DNA of 64,000 nt from Cyclobacteriaceae bacterium (GTDB lineage Bacteria; Bacteroidota; Bacteroidia; Cytophagales; Cyclobacteriaceae), in the NCBI GenBank assembly GCA_016787755.1, contig JAEUUA010000004.1:186001-250000 (forward strand), given 5' to 3'. This document shows positions 24,914 to 33,734 of this stretch, piece after piece (the stretch's first letter is position 1; every line of letters starts with the position of its first letter). The notes under the pieces were generated by a model. The model saw only the letters and a list, made by a program, of their open reading frames with translations, searched no databases and was not told the origin of the DNA. The translations under genes and the position numbers were made by a program.

Positions 24914-26338
24914 ATGGATATGGTATATTCGTATCAACGAAAACCAAGTGACTTTAATTCTGTGAAAAGACTATACTTTGTTGCTTTAATATTGGCCGGT
25001 TGCAGCCCCTCCGTTACAAATTCTTCGCTTAAGTCGAATTTACAAAACCCAAAACCCGAATGGCTATCGGCCAAACCCGTTCAATCCAGCTATTATATTG
25101 GTATTGGTCATAGCACCAAGGATGGTACAAATAACTATGTTCAGTCTGCCAAGAATAGCGCTTTGGAGGATTTAGTTTCGGAGATCAAGGTTAACATCTC
25201 TTCTACTTCGGTACTCAGCCAAATCGATGCTAATAAAGAGTTTCAAGAGAAGTATGAGCAAATTATTCAAACTACGGTTGCCGATGAAATTCAGGAGTAT
25301 GAGCAAATGGACACATGGGAAGATCCCCAAAATTATTGGGTGTATTACCGACTTTCCAAGCAGCGCTATAAGGAGATTAAGGATAAGCAAAGGCGCGATG
25401 CGGTTTCCCTTGGGTTAGATTTTTTCACCAAGGCCAAGAGTGCTGATCGAAGCGGAGATCTTGTTTTGGCGCTGGGATTTTATTATCAAGGATTTCGCGC
25501 AATTGAAAAATACCTGGCTGATCCAATTCGCCTTGAGTTTGAGGGTAAAGAAATACTGTTAACCAATGAAATTATTGCCAGCATGCAATTGATTTTAGAT
25601 AAAATGGAGTTGTCTGTTACCCCGAAAGAGATTGTGCTGAACAGAAGGGTGGCACAAAACGACATGAGTGTAATGGCAAGAGCGGTTGATAAAAATTCAC
25701 GCAAGTCAATTGCCGATCTACCATTAGCCGCTGCGTTTGAAAAAGGAGCGGGCGATGTGTATCCTACTTACAAAACAGATGGATCCGGGCAAGCTAAAAT
25801 TTTACTTTCTAAAATTAGTTCGCGTGATTTAGAACAAACGGTAGCTGTAAAGGTGGATATGTTGAGTTTTGCAGGGAATGGCGGAGGTGATATTTACTCA
25901 TTAATAGCAGGGAAAATGGTTGTTCCCAAAGCAACTATTCTAATGAAAGTTCAAAGACCCTTGGTTTATATTGCAGCTAACGAGAAAAGTTTGGGGGTAG
26001 ATAAATCAAATCAGCAGTTAGCCAACCGAATAAAAAATTTTCTGGCTACCTCAGGTTTTGAATTTACGGATGATAAGAATAAGGCCGAGCTTTCACTGGA
26101 TGTAAGTGCTAATTCTGAAAAAGGAGCTGTATCGGGTAGTATTTACATCACCTATGTTACCGCTTTGATTCGTGTGTCAACGGCAAGCGATAATAAGGAA
26201 ATCTATGCAACTACCTTGGATCGCATTAAGGGATTCAGCCTTGACTTTGAACGTTCAAGCCAGGAAGCATATAATAAGTCGGTAGAAATCCTAGATAGAG
26301 AAAAACTTCCAGAACTTTTAAACGCTATTTTGCAATAA
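24914..26338 (+). CDS. LPP20-type lipoprotein with C-terminal extension
   Basis: A 474-residue protein. The ATG at 24914 puts 16 residues before an otherwise standard lipoprotein signal; a GTG at 24962 would give MKRLYFVALILAGC directly and may be the true start. Residues about 45-160 carry the LPP20/FlgT-like pattern: KPEWLSAKP, YYIGIGHSTKDG, SAKNSALEDLVSEIKVNISS and WVYYRLSKQRYKE. The remaining 300 residues contain a mixed domain and a final region (NRIKNFLATSGFEFTDDKN onward) resembling outer-membrane assembly-type alpha/beta domains. Related LPP20 proteins sit in the envelope. The role is unknown. A smaller protein of the same type follows. Confidence 0.8.
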   Translation: MDMVYSYQRKPSDFNSVKRLYFVALILAGCSPSVTNSSLKSNLQNPKPEWLSAKPVQSSYYIGIGHSTKDGTNNYVQSAKNSALEDLVSEIKVNISSTSVLSQIDANKEFQEKYEQIIQTTVADEIQEYEQMDTWEDPQNYWVYYRLSKQRYKEIKDKQRRDAVSLGLDFFTKAKSADRSGDLVLALGFYYQGFRAIEKYLADPIRLEFEGKEILLTNEIIASMQLILDKMELSVTPKEIVLNRRVAQNDMSVMARAVDKNSRKSIADLPLAAAFEKGAGDVYPTYKTDGSGQAKILLSKISSRDLEQTVAVKVDMLSFAGNGGGDIYSLIAGKMVVPKATILMKVQRPLVYIAANEKSLGVDKSNQQLANRIKNFLATSGFEFTDDKNKAELSLDVSANSEKGAVSGSIYITYVTALIRVSTASDNKEIYATTLDRIKGFSLDFERSSQEAYNKSVEILDREKLPELLNAILQ

Positions 26339-26453
26339 TTATGTGGGTTTTTGATCATTTTAAGCACATTTTAAAGCTCTTTAAATTCTGTGTTTTTGAG
26401 AGTGGCCTGTTAATTGCATTATCGTAAATTGCTTAACCAAATTCCAAATTGAT

Positions 26454-27017
26454 ATGAAAAAGTTAAATTATGTTTCCTTATTAGTACTAGTTGCAGTTGC
26501 TATCCTTGCGGGTTGTAAGGGTAAAGAAAAAATTCCTGCAGGCGAGAAAGAAGTTGTGGTGCCTTGCTCAGGCCCTGATTATTTTACGACAGCAAAAGCA
26601 TTTCGCGCAAATTCTATTGGCGAAAGCCAGGATCAGGTAACTTCTAAAAAGAAGGCGCTTACCAATGCACGCAATGAACTTGCTCAGGCTATCAATACGA
26701 CTGTTAAAACAGTTACTGATAACTATGTAAACTCTCGTGAGATGAATAACAAGGAAGAAGTGGAAGAACGCTTTGAGAGTTTAAATCGCGAAGTAGTAAA
26801 TCAAACCCTTTCTGGTATTCGCACACTTTGTGAAAAACTTGTAAAGACGGATAATGGTACCTACAAGACCTATGTAGCCATTGAGCTTTCTGCCGAAGAA
26901 TTAGTATCCAAGTATAATGAACGCCTTTCGAAGGACGAGCGTCTTAAAATCGACTATGATTATGAGAAGTTCAAAGAGACCTTTGAAAAAGAAATGGAAA
27001 AAATGGGAAACAATTAA
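26454..27017 (+). CDS. Second LPP20-type lipoprotein
   Basis: A 187-residue protein with a clear lipoprotein signal (MKKLNYVSLLVLVAVAILAGC). The mature part shows the LPP20 layout: FRANSIGESQDQVTSKKKAL, NARNELAQAINTTVKTVTDNY, a charged helix, then GTYKTYVAIELSAEEL. The C-terminal 30 residues are highly charged and probably helical. It resembles the N-terminal domain of the preceding gene and may act with it in the periplasm or outer membrane. It has its own 115-bp upstream gap and ends before a strong terminator. Confidence 0.82.
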   Translation: MKKLNYVSLLVLVAVAILAGCKGKEKIPAGEKEVVVPCSGPDYFTTAKAFRANSIGESQDQVTSKKKALTNARNELAQAINTTVKTVTDNYVNSREMNNKEEVEERFESLNREVVNQTLSGIRTLCEKLVKTDNGTYKTYVAIELSAEELVSKYNERLSKDERLKIDYDYEKFKETFEKEMEKMGNN

Positions 27018-27038
27018 TTCTCACAAACTAACTAAACG

Positions 27039-27069
27039 ATCCCGGTCTAACAAGGTCGGGATTTTTTTT
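27039..27069 (+). terminator. Intrinsic terminator directly abutting the next start codon
   Basis: ATCCCGGTC (27039-27047) pairs with GGTCGGGAT (27054-27062), two of the nine pairs being G-T, and is followed by an 8-base T-tract to 27069. The next gene starts with ATG at 27070. It terminates the LPP20-type gene, and the same bases would form the leader of the DUF3052 gene. Confidence 0.8.
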
Positions 27070-27474
27070 ATGGCTGGATATTCACAAACACCTTTAATAA
27101 AAAAGTTAGGAATAAAACCCGCGACCCGTATTCTTATTAAAGGCGAACCTAAAACCTATTGGGATTGGATAAGTCCTTTGCCTCAAGACGCTGTTGTTGT
27201 AAAGCAGGGTCGAGGTGATCTTGATTTTATCCATGTGTTTGTTTTGAGTGTGAATGAATTTGAATCCCAATTCCTAACCATGAAAAAACTGCTTAAGAAA
27301 GAGGGGATGCTTTGGATTTCGTGGCCAAAGAAATCGTCAAAGATTGAAACTGATTTGGATGAAAATAAGATTCGTGATTTTGGATTGGCTAATGGACTTG
27401 TAGATGTTAAAGTGTGTGCGGTAGATGAAGTTTGGTCAGGATTAAAATTCGTCTATAGAACCAAAGATCGCTAG
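27070..27474 (+). CDS. DUF3052-family protein
   Basis: A 134-residue cytoplasmic protein starting MAGYSQTPLIKKLGIKPATR, the characteristic opening of DUF3052 proteins, which fixes the start at 27070 although the frame is open upstream inside the previous gene. Other conserved parts are LPQDAVVVKQGRGDLDFIH and GMLWISWPKKSSKI. The fold is thought to be SAM-methyltransferase-like without clear catalytic residues; the function is unknown. The start codon directly follows a terminator T-tract, so no Shine-Dalgarno site exists. The stop codon shares 4 bases (CTAG) with the stop of the convergent CAP gene. Confidence 0.85.
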   Translation: MAGYSQTPLIKKLGIKPATRILIKGEPKTYWDWISPLPQDAVVVKQGRGDLDFIHVFVLSVNEFESQFLTMKKLLKKEGMLWISWPKKSSKIETDLDENKIRDFGLANGLVDVKVCAVDEVWSGLKFVYRTKDR

Positions 27475-28028
27475 AATCGTTCTGCAAAATCCATCACTGT
27501 ATTGACGCGATACGTTTTATGACCTTCAATGGCAATTCCAACCCATTGATATTTAGGTTCCAGAATATTTTTACGATGCCCCAGGGATTCAATTCCATCA
27601 TCAATTAGCAAAGCCATCACAATATCAAGTGCCGTGTCGTTTCCGTAGTCACAATTTTCTGCGATCATGCCACCGGCTTTAGCTTTTTTTCGAATCCGGT
27701 CCGCAAAGGAAGTCCCGTCAGAACTGGAATGACCTATTTTCCCCAAGCGACCCATATCCAGGGCATGCATCTTAGCGACATCGCTTAAGGCAGCAGACAT
27801 TTTAAGGGGTTCCATCTTTTTGGTTTTCTTAAGATCGGAGATCAGAGATTTAGCGTACCGATTGGTTGTGAGTTTATTTTCTTTCAGGTACGGGGTAAGA
27901 TACTTTTTGATAAAATCCTGCGGATCGGTTCGTACTGCATTCATAATTTTCAAAACATCGTCCTCTCGGGATTGTATGTGTCCCATTCCTTGACCCAGAA
28001 AAAGTAGTAGTGTAATTGTTCTAAGCAT
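27471..28028 (-). CDS. Secreted CAP-domain (SCP/PR1-like) protein
   Basis: A 185-residue protein. I start at the ATG at 28028, which gives a hydrophobic signal sequence (MLRTITLLLFLGQGMG) and lies 2 bases after the upstream transporter stop; the frame is open further upstream, but that would overlap the transporter. CAP landmarks are VAKMHALDMG, IGHSSSDGTSFADRI, AENCDYG and LGHRKNILEPKYQWVGI. CAP proteins are extracytoplasmic with varied roles, and bacterial ones are mostly uncharacterised. It is probably cotranscribed with the sugar transporter. Confidence 0.87.
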   Translation of the reverse strand: MLRTITLLLFLGQGMGHIQSREDDVLKIMNAVRTDPQDFIKKYLTPYLKENKLTTNRYAKSLISDLKKTKKMEPLKMSAALSDVAKMHALDMGRLGKIGHSSSDGTSFADRIRKKAKAGGMIAENCDYGNDTALDIVMALLIDDGIESLGHRKNILEPKYQWVGIAIEGHKTYRVNTVMDFAERF

Positions 28029-28030
28029 GA

Positions 28031-29383
28031 TCAACTGATTCCTAAGCGTTTCTGAATTTCTTCCAGCGATACACCTTTTGTTTCGGGAAATTTGGTCAAT
28101 ACCCAAATCAGTTGAAGCACCATCATTATTGCAAAAAAGGCAAAGATGATCCATGGATCATCGCGAACAATTCCATTGTCTTTATCTAAAAAGACGGGGG
28201 TAAGAAGTGTGATCAATGCAGCAATTACCCAATGCACACTGGCGCCAAAGGATTGGCCCATAGCACGTGATTTGTTAGGGAATATTTCTGAAATAAATAC
28301 CCAGATAACAGCCCCCTGACCCATTGCATGGGCAGCTATAAATAGCAACAAGAAAGACATTAAGAACATGGGACCAGCCGAAAAATAGAAAGCATAGGAC
28401 ACCATCGAAAGGCTAAGGATATATCCAAGGGATCCAATGATCAGTAATTGTTTTCTACCCATGCGATCGATGAGATACAAACCAACAAAGGTGAAGATGA
28501 GATTAATACCCCCAATCGCGATTGAGTTAAAAAGCGATTCTTTAGCAGCCAATCCTGCCCGTTCTAAAATTTCGGGTGAATAGTATAAAATAAAGTTGAT
28601 ACCTGAGATCTGGTTGAAAAATGCGATGAAGAATGCTAACATGATAGGTTTCATCAATCTCCGACTGAAGAATGGTTCTCCATCGCTTTTTGAATCGTTT
28701 TTATTAACCTCTAAAATGATTTGAACTTCTTCCTTTGGATTAGGGACTCCTAAATCGATCAACACCTTTTCGGCTGAAGCCAAATCATTTCTTCGCGTAA
28801 TTAACCAGCGTGGGCTTTCAGGAACGCGAAGCACCATGAGGGTATAAATTAGTGCAGGAATAGCCTCAACACCTAACATCCAACGCCAGTCATTTGCCCC
28901 ATCAAAGCCAACTAAAAAGTAGTTCGACAGAAAGGCAATTAGAATTCCAAAAACAATATTGAATTGATACAAAGCCACCAACCTGCCACGGATGGAGGAG
29001 GTGGAAATCTCTGCGATGTAGGTGGGGGCAACCACCGATGAAACGCCCACACCTACACCCCCAATAAACCGGAAGAAGGAAAACAAATATGGATCCGTAG
29101 CAAACGCAGAACCCAGCGCACTTACAGTATATAAAACCCCTATCCAAAAGAGAACTTTTTTTCTTCCAAATTTTTCTGTTGGAATTCCCCCAAACAAAGC
29201 ACCAAGCACTGTTCCCCAAAGGGCCATCGACATTATAAATAATCCATGAAACCAGGGCGAAGTATTCCAAAGTTCTTTGATGGGTAAGTTGGCCCCGGAA
29301 ATTACAACCGTATCGAAGCCGAACAGAAAGCCTGCCATAGCGGCAACGATGGAATTGAGGTAGGTATATTGTCGAGTTGTCAT
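28031..29383 (-). CDS. Sugar porter family MFS transporter
   Basis: A 450-residue membrane protein with about 12 predicted helices. Family motifs: GFDTVVISGA in helix 1, a GRKK-type loop (EKFGRKKVLFW), RGRLVALYQFNIVFG, the PESPRWL signature (PESPRWLITRRN), LIDRMGRKQLL and the terminal FPETKGVSLEEIQ. These are diagnostic of the XylE/GLUT-like sugar-proton symporters. The substrate cannot be told from sequence. It lies 2 bases upstream of the CAP gene on the minus strand. Confidence 0.93.
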   Translation of the reverse strand: MTTRQYTYLNSIVAAMAGFLFGFDTVVISGANLPIKELWNTSPWFHGLFIMSMALWGTVLGALFGGIPTEKFGRKKVLFWIGVLYTVSALGSAFATDPYLFSFFRFIGGVGVGVSSVVAPTYIAEISTSSIRGRLVALYQFNIVFGILIAFLSNYFLVGFDGANDWRWMLGVEAIPALIYTLMVLRVPESPRWLITRRNDLASAEKVLIDLGVPNPKEEVQIILEVNKNDSKSDGEPFFSRRLMKPIMLAFFIAFFNQISGINFILYYSPEILERAGLAAKESLFNSIAIGGINLIFTFVGLYLIDRMGRKQLLIIGSLGYILSLSMVSYAFYFSAGPMFLMSFLLLFIAAHAMGQGAVIWVFISEIFPNKSRAMGQSFGASVHWVIAALITLLTPVFLDKDNGIVRDDPWIIFAFFAIMMVLQLIWVLTKFPETKGVSLEEIQKRLGIS

Positions 29384-29465
29384 AGATAGAAAGATAGGAA
29401 TATTCTTTCTATTGCAAAGCTACCCGACCTTGCTCTCAAAGAAGATTAACAAATTAAACGAAGTA

Positions 29466-30113
29466 CTACTTCCAGTTAGCAGGATCCAACCGCCACGATT
29501 TAACGTGAATCAATTCTTTTTCATCCAGATATTTCTGCTCGGCTGCCTGAGTAAGCATATGCGTAAAATCACTTAAGCAAACTAATTGAATGTTGGCGTC
29601 TGAGAAATTTTTTTCAGCAGTTTCAAAACCATAGGTAAATATGGCGGCCATGCCAATAACTTTAAAGCCGGCCTCTTTCATGGCTTGTGCAGCTTTAAGG
29701 GAACTGCCGCCCGTGGAGATAAGATCTTCCACTAAAACCACTTTGGCATTTTTCTCCACTTTGCCTTCTATTAAGTTTCCCATGCCATGTTCTTTTGGCT
29801 TGGGCCGAACATATACAAAAGGAAGCCCCAATAAATCGGCAACGAGTGCACCTTGTGGGATTCCTGCAGTTGCCACTCCTGCAATACACTCTACCTGTGG
29901 ATAATGAAGTTTAATAGCCCGGGCAAGATTTTCTTTAATATAAGTTCGAATGAGCGGGTAAGAGAGTGCTAATCGATTATCGCAATAGATGGGTGATTTC
30001 CATCCTGAACTCCAGGTAAATGGATGCCTATAATTTAATTTAATGGCCCCAATTTCAAGTAATCTCGAGGCAACGGGGGCGGCCGTATCTTCTTGTATTT
30101 TGATATGATTCAT
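29466..30113 (-). CDS. pyrE: Orotate phosphoribosyltransferase
   Basis: A 215-residue type I phosphoribosyltransferase. The PRPP-binding motif VVLVEDLISTGGSS is at residues 125-138, and YVRPKPKEHGMGNLIEG carries the flexible catalytic loop. It converts orotate and PRPP to OMP in pyrimidine synthesis. The start MNHIKIQEDTA is supported by family length. It stands alone, divergent from the Nudix gene. Confidence 0.96.
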   Translation of the reverse strand: MNHIKIQEDTAAPVASRLLEIGAIKLNYRHPFTWSSGWKSPIYCDNRLALSYPLIRTYIKENLARAIKLHYPQVECIAGVATAGIPQGALVADLLGLPFVYVRPKPKEHGMGNLIEGKVEKNAKVVLVEDLISTGGSSLKAAQAMKEAGFKVIGMAAIFTYGFETAEKNFSDANIQLVCLSDFTHMLTQAAEQKYLDEKELIHVKSWRLDPANWK

Positions 30114-30275
30114 ACTGCAATTTATCAGGAAACGGAACTCACACCAAAGTGGATCTTTATAAATACTGCAAAATTTTAGGATAGGTATCTTAAGCTTGTA
30201 ATAATTGTTGTTGGGGGTTGATTCATTGCAAATAATTGATGTTTTTGCGCTAGTGAAATTGTCTCAACGACTAGC

Positions 30276-30959
30276 ATGAACCTCTTTATAAACGACATTC
30301 CCATCCAAATTATGCGATTGGATGAGTTGCCACCTGCCGGCCATATCAATTTCGAAATTGACGCTTCCACGGAAGTAATCACCAAAGCTAAGTTGATTCA
30401 TCACGTGTGGATTAGGCAGGTATCGGTTCAGGATATGGATTTGATCTTAGATCTGATTAATACCAAAGTTCCCTCACACCTTATTTCACTTTACATTTCA
30501 GTTCTTGATTATGAAGCCCTTAAACTTTTCCTTACCACGCGGTTTAAAGTAGTAAAAGCTGCAGGCGGACTGGTTCGTAAAAAGGATAAGTTCCTTATGA
30601 TTTATCGCATGAAGAAGTGGGATTTACCAAAAGGAAAAAAGGAATCGGGCGAAACCTATAAGGAAGCTGCTGTCCGTGAAGTCGCTGAGGAGTGTAATAT
30701 AGAAGTGAAGTTAGGGAAAAAGGTTTGCACTACGTGGCACACGTACACGATGAATAAAAACAGCATGTTAAAGAAAACACGTTGGTACAAGATGGATTTG
30801 ATTGACGATTCAAAAAGTAAGCCCTGTATGGAGGAGGATATTGAGGAATTGCGCTGGATGACTCAGAAGGAGGTTTATCATGCCTTAGAGAACTCATACA
30901 AATCCATTCGATTTGTATTCGAAGAGTACTATCGTAAGAAAAATAAAATTTCTGATTAG
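30276..30959 (+). CDS. Nudix hydrolase with N-terminal extension
   Basis: A 227-residue protein. Residues 1 to about 92 form a separate N-terminal region of unknown type. The Nudix fold starts at AAGGLVRKKDKFLMIYR, and the Nudix box spans residues 120-141 (G120, E126, R134-E135, E138-E139). The final Gly of the box is replaced by Asn141. The substrate is unknown; Nudix enzymes hydrolyse nucleoside diphosphates linked to another moiety. The stop codon shares TTAG with the convergent coaD stop. Confidence 0.9.
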   Translation: MNLFINDIPIQIMRLDELPPAGHINFEIDASTEVITKAKLIHHVWIRQVSVQDMDLILDLINTKVPSHLISLYISVLDYEALKLFLTTRFKVVKAAGGLVRKKDKFLMIYRMKKWDLPKGKKESGETYKEAAVREVAEECNIEVKLGKKVCTTWHTYTMNKNSMLKKTRWYKMDLIDDSKSKPCMEEDIEELRWMTQKEVYHALENSYKSIRFVFEEYYRKKNKISD

Positions 30960-31411
30960 AGCTTGTAAGGAATCAAGGATGAGACATCCCCTTTATAGCG
31001 ATGCACCTCACGGATGATGGAAGAGCTTATTGCAGCGAATTGAGGCGATGTGATTAGAAAAACTGATTCTAAGTCATCATTCAGTTGCCGGTTTACTTGC
31101 GCTATGCTATTCTCATATTCAAAGTCTGTAGTGTTACGCAATCCCCTAAGTAAGTACCGTGCGCCATTTCTGCGGGCAAACTCGGCCGTTAATTCTGAAA
31201 AAGTTTGAACTGAAATGTTCGGATAGGCAGCAAATGTTTCTTGAATTTTCCCTTCCATAAACTCAATAGGAAAGTAGCGTTGGCTTTTTCCACTATTGTA
31301 TCCAATGGCCACAATGATCTCATCAAAAAGAGAAAGCCCCCGCAGCACAATATCTTCATGACCTTTGGTAAAGGGATCAAACGAACCCGGAAACAGGGCG
31401 ATGCGTTTCAT
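30956..31411 (-). CDS. coaD: Phosphopantetheine adenylyltransferase
   Basis: A 151-residue nucleotidyltransferase. ALFPGSFDPFTKGHED near the N-terminus carries the HxGH-like motif (T-K-G-H18), and ISSSIIREVHRY near the C-terminus is the second nucleotide-binding motif. It makes dephospho-CoA from 4'-phosphopantetheine and ATP. It overlaps the upstream DUF3822 gene by 4 bases (ATGA), a pairing often found in Bacteroidota. Confidence 0.96.
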   Translation of the reverse strand: MKRIALFPGSFDPFTKGHEDIVLRGLSLFDEIIVAIGYNSGKSQRYFPIEFMEGKIQETFAAYPNISVQTFSELTAEFARRNGARYLLRGLRNTTDFEYENSIAQVNRQLNDDLESVFLITSPQFAAISSSIIREVHRYKGDVSSLIPYKL

Positions 31412-32301
31412 AATTTATGAAGCAAGTGAATAGAATAGAGATCGAAAAAGTGATGCTCCTGAACTTCGTCAAACAAATATCCAAATTTTAAATACGAAGG
31501 CCTACCTCCAAAACTTATGTTGCGAACATACTTTACAAACTCCAGGTAGTGTGGTGAGTTCTTACCAACATAACCCCATAGAATCACTTCGCTGGTGTCT
31601 TGATCCATGTTAAGACCTTTCAAAACCAGCATAATATATTTCACGTAGTCAGAGAACTGTTTGATCAAAAACTGATTGTAGTAAGTGAGCTTTCCATCTT
31701 GAACAGACAGAATGTGTAGTTTAAACCGGTCAACATAAATATAAAGAGGAGAGTTAGTCGTTTTTTCAGAATACTCCAAAACCCCTTCGATCAGGGCTGT
31801 GGATTGGTGAACAATGTGAAGTTGTGTATTGGCATAAATCTGTTTGAACCATGCATGCAATTCTTTTTGAATAGCAAACACGGTAACTGCATCCATTTGG
31901 TGGTTTGAACAATGAAGGAAATCTTCTTTAGAAGCATCTACCTGTGCATTAAACTGCAAGTAGTCGATAGACGCTTCTTCTACAAAAAGCGAAGCAGGTA
32001 CTTGAACAAATTTTGTACTCTTGATAGAAATCCAAACCTCTTTCCAAAACCCAGCCTGAAGCACCGGATGTGAATCAAAGAGGACTTTGAATAGAATGTG
32101 TAATTCATTATGCGAACTTAAATCGCCAAGCACATAATCTTCGAAGAAAAGGATGCGGTTATCTTGAGTATCGATAATTCCAATCTGTAAATCTCTTACA
32201 CCAAGTTGAATCAGTAATTCATACTGGTGAAGTTTTTCTTCATCAAATCGATCATCTTTGATCTTCTTTATAAGCTTAAAGCCCTGCGCAGTAGATTGCA
32301 A
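31408..32301 (-). CDS. DUF3822-family protein
   Basis: A 297-residue cytoplasmic protein with no signal peptide or membrane segment. It has the layout of DUF3822 proteins, with an actin/RNase-H-like pattern: LLIQLGVRDLQIGIIDTQ, a middle STALIEGVLEYSEK and LYIYVDRFKLHILSVQDGKLTYYNQF. The metal or nucleotide-binding residues of active ASKHA enzymes are not obvious. The 4-base overlap with coaD suggests a link to coenzyme A supply, but the function is unknown. Confidence 0.8.
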   Translation of the reverse strand: MQSTAQGFKLIKKIKDDRFDEEKLHQYELLIQLGVRDLQIGIIDTQDNRILFFEDYVLGDLSSHNELHILFKVLFDSHPVLQAGFWKEVWISIKSTKFVQVPASLFVEEASIDYLQFNAQVDASKEDFLHCSNHQMDAVTVFAIQKELHAWFKQIYANTQLHIVHQSTALIEGVLEYSEKTTNSPLYIYVDRFKLHILSVQDGKLTYYNQFLIKQFSDYVKYIMLVLKGLNMDQDTSEVILWGYVGKNSPHYLEFVKYVRNISFGGRPSYLKFGYLFDEVQEHHFFDLYSIHLLHKL

Positions 32302-32310
32302 AGTAGATTG

Positions 32311-33120
32311 TTATTCCCAATTACCGGAAGTTGAAATATCGTAACGTGAACCGAAGTGGAGTGGCTTACGATTTTTAGCTTCATTACTCTCCTTACGAAT
32401 CGGATTAACAGGCTTAGGATCTTTCACCTCAATCACCTGAACCTTCAACCCTCCTTTTTCAACCACTCCAACAAAAATATCAAACTTTAACCCTGGTTTT
32501 CCGGGAACGTTGCCCAATGTGGCTAAATCGATATTAGGATCAAATACGTAATTTGTTAAGGTCATTAATGGCTGGCCTTTTTTCAATTGTGAACCAACTT
32601 TTACTGATTCTAATTTGGTGACCGTACCTTCTTCCTGCATCGGAGGCTCATTTACTTTTTCGCCTACGCGCAATGAATATGTTTTTTGATTTTTGATCAC
32701 CCGATCGCCCACCTTCACCTTAAACCCAAGGAACGTGCCAATATCGGGAGAGTTTACAAAGTAAGTCTTTTTAAAAATTCTGTCCCTGGCTGAAATGAAA
32801 CCAAGTGTATCAATAATAACCGTCACTTTTTCAACACCATAAGATTGTTGTTCAATTTGTTCCTTGCGTTGTATGATTGGAACCTGCCCATTTCTAATAA
32901 AGTTGGCCAATGAATCCCAGTTTGAAGTATATCGTTTATTTACGCTTTGAAATACAATCTCTGCTTCCCTTATTAATTTCAACTTTTCAACGATCGCTTC
33001 TTCAGTTGTTTCTATTTTTGCGCGTTCATCAATAGTGCCTTGAACACTTTGATAAAGCAGATAGGCAAGAAAAAGACTGGCAGCGAGAAGGACACCGGTA
33101 AGGATTTTTGTCAAGTTCAT
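32311..33120 (-). CDS. Membrane-anchored protein of unknown function
   Basis: A 269-residue protein with a single N-terminal membrane segment (about residues 5-24, ILTGVLLAASLFLAYLLYQS), then a charged helical part (30-60) and an extracytoplasmic region rich in Val and Lys with beta character (GFKVKVGDRVIKNQKTYSLRVGEKV). The C-terminal 40 residues are basic and Pro-rich. I do not recognise a family; it appears restricted to Bacteroidota by its neighbourhood. It lies 9 bases upstream of the DUF3822 gene and probably forms an operon with it and coaD. Confidence 0.72.
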   Translation of the reverse strand: MNLTKILTGVLLAASLFLAYLLYQSVQGTIDERAKIETTEEAIVEKLKLIREAEIVFQSVNKRYTSNWDSLANFIRNGQVPIIQRKEQIEQQSYGVEKVTVIIDTLGFISARDRIFKKTYFVNSPDIGTFLGFKVKVGDRVIKNQKTYSLRVGEKVNEPPMQEEGTVTKLESVKVGSQLKKGQPLMTLTNYVFDPNIDLATLGNVPGKPGLKFDIFVGVVEKGGLKVQVIEVKDPKPVNPIRKESNEAKNRKPLHFGSRYDISTSGNWE

Positions 33121-33175
33121 TGGTTACTGGTTTAGCCTGCAATTATAAATATTTTATAGCGTTTAATACAACCTA

Positions 33176-33649
33176 TTATAACTTAAAATAGCCCCTTAAA
33201 TTGACTATTTTCATAGGATCGGTTACTTTTTTGAAAATGCCGTGAAGTTCCATTGATTTCAACCCTTCTAATTCGGCCAAATCGAAAAACTTTACATCCT
33301 GAATGATCTGATTATCACCCATTTCGGGATCGAACCCTTTTCTTAACGCTCCCCCGGCTACAACAATCGAAAAGAAAAGCTCCAGGGCGTGTAAAGGCTT
33401 TTTAATAAATTCGCACGCAAACAGAAAGTCACGTATTTCAACAATTAATCCGGTTTCCTCCAGAAATTCCCTTTTTATGCATGCTTCCGCGGTTTCGCCA
33501 AACTGTAAGCCACCACCTGGAGGAGCCCAAAAGTTTCCATCATTGAGCTTTGAGTGATTGATCAGGAGAATTCCATTTTCGGCAATGCAGATTCCGCAAA
33601 TCCTTACTCGTAGTTGATTTCCAAACGTTTCATGAACCACATTAGGCAT
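33176..33649 (-). CDS. Nudix hydrolase
   Basis: A 157-residue single-domain Nudix protein. The complete Nudix box is at residues 46-68: G46, E52, R60-E61, E64-E65, G67. VRICGICIAENGILLINH forms the first strands. The substrate is unknown. It is transcribed divergently from the DUF1573 gene and is separate from the other Nudix gene at 30276. Confidence 0.92.
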   Translation of the reverse strand: MPNVVHETFGNQLRVRICGICIAENGILLINHSKLNDGNFWAPPGGGLQFGETAEACIKREFLEETGLIVEIRDFLFACEFIKKPLHALELFFSIVVAGGALRKGFDPEMGDNQIIQDVKFFDLAELEGLKSMELHGIFKKVTDPMKIVNLRGYFKL

Positions 33650-33734
33650 AGTTGTGTTTTAAATTTTAAGACTACTTTAAAATAAAGAAAGTGTTTATTA
33701 GTTCTTCTATAATCAAGAATTAATTTATAATACT

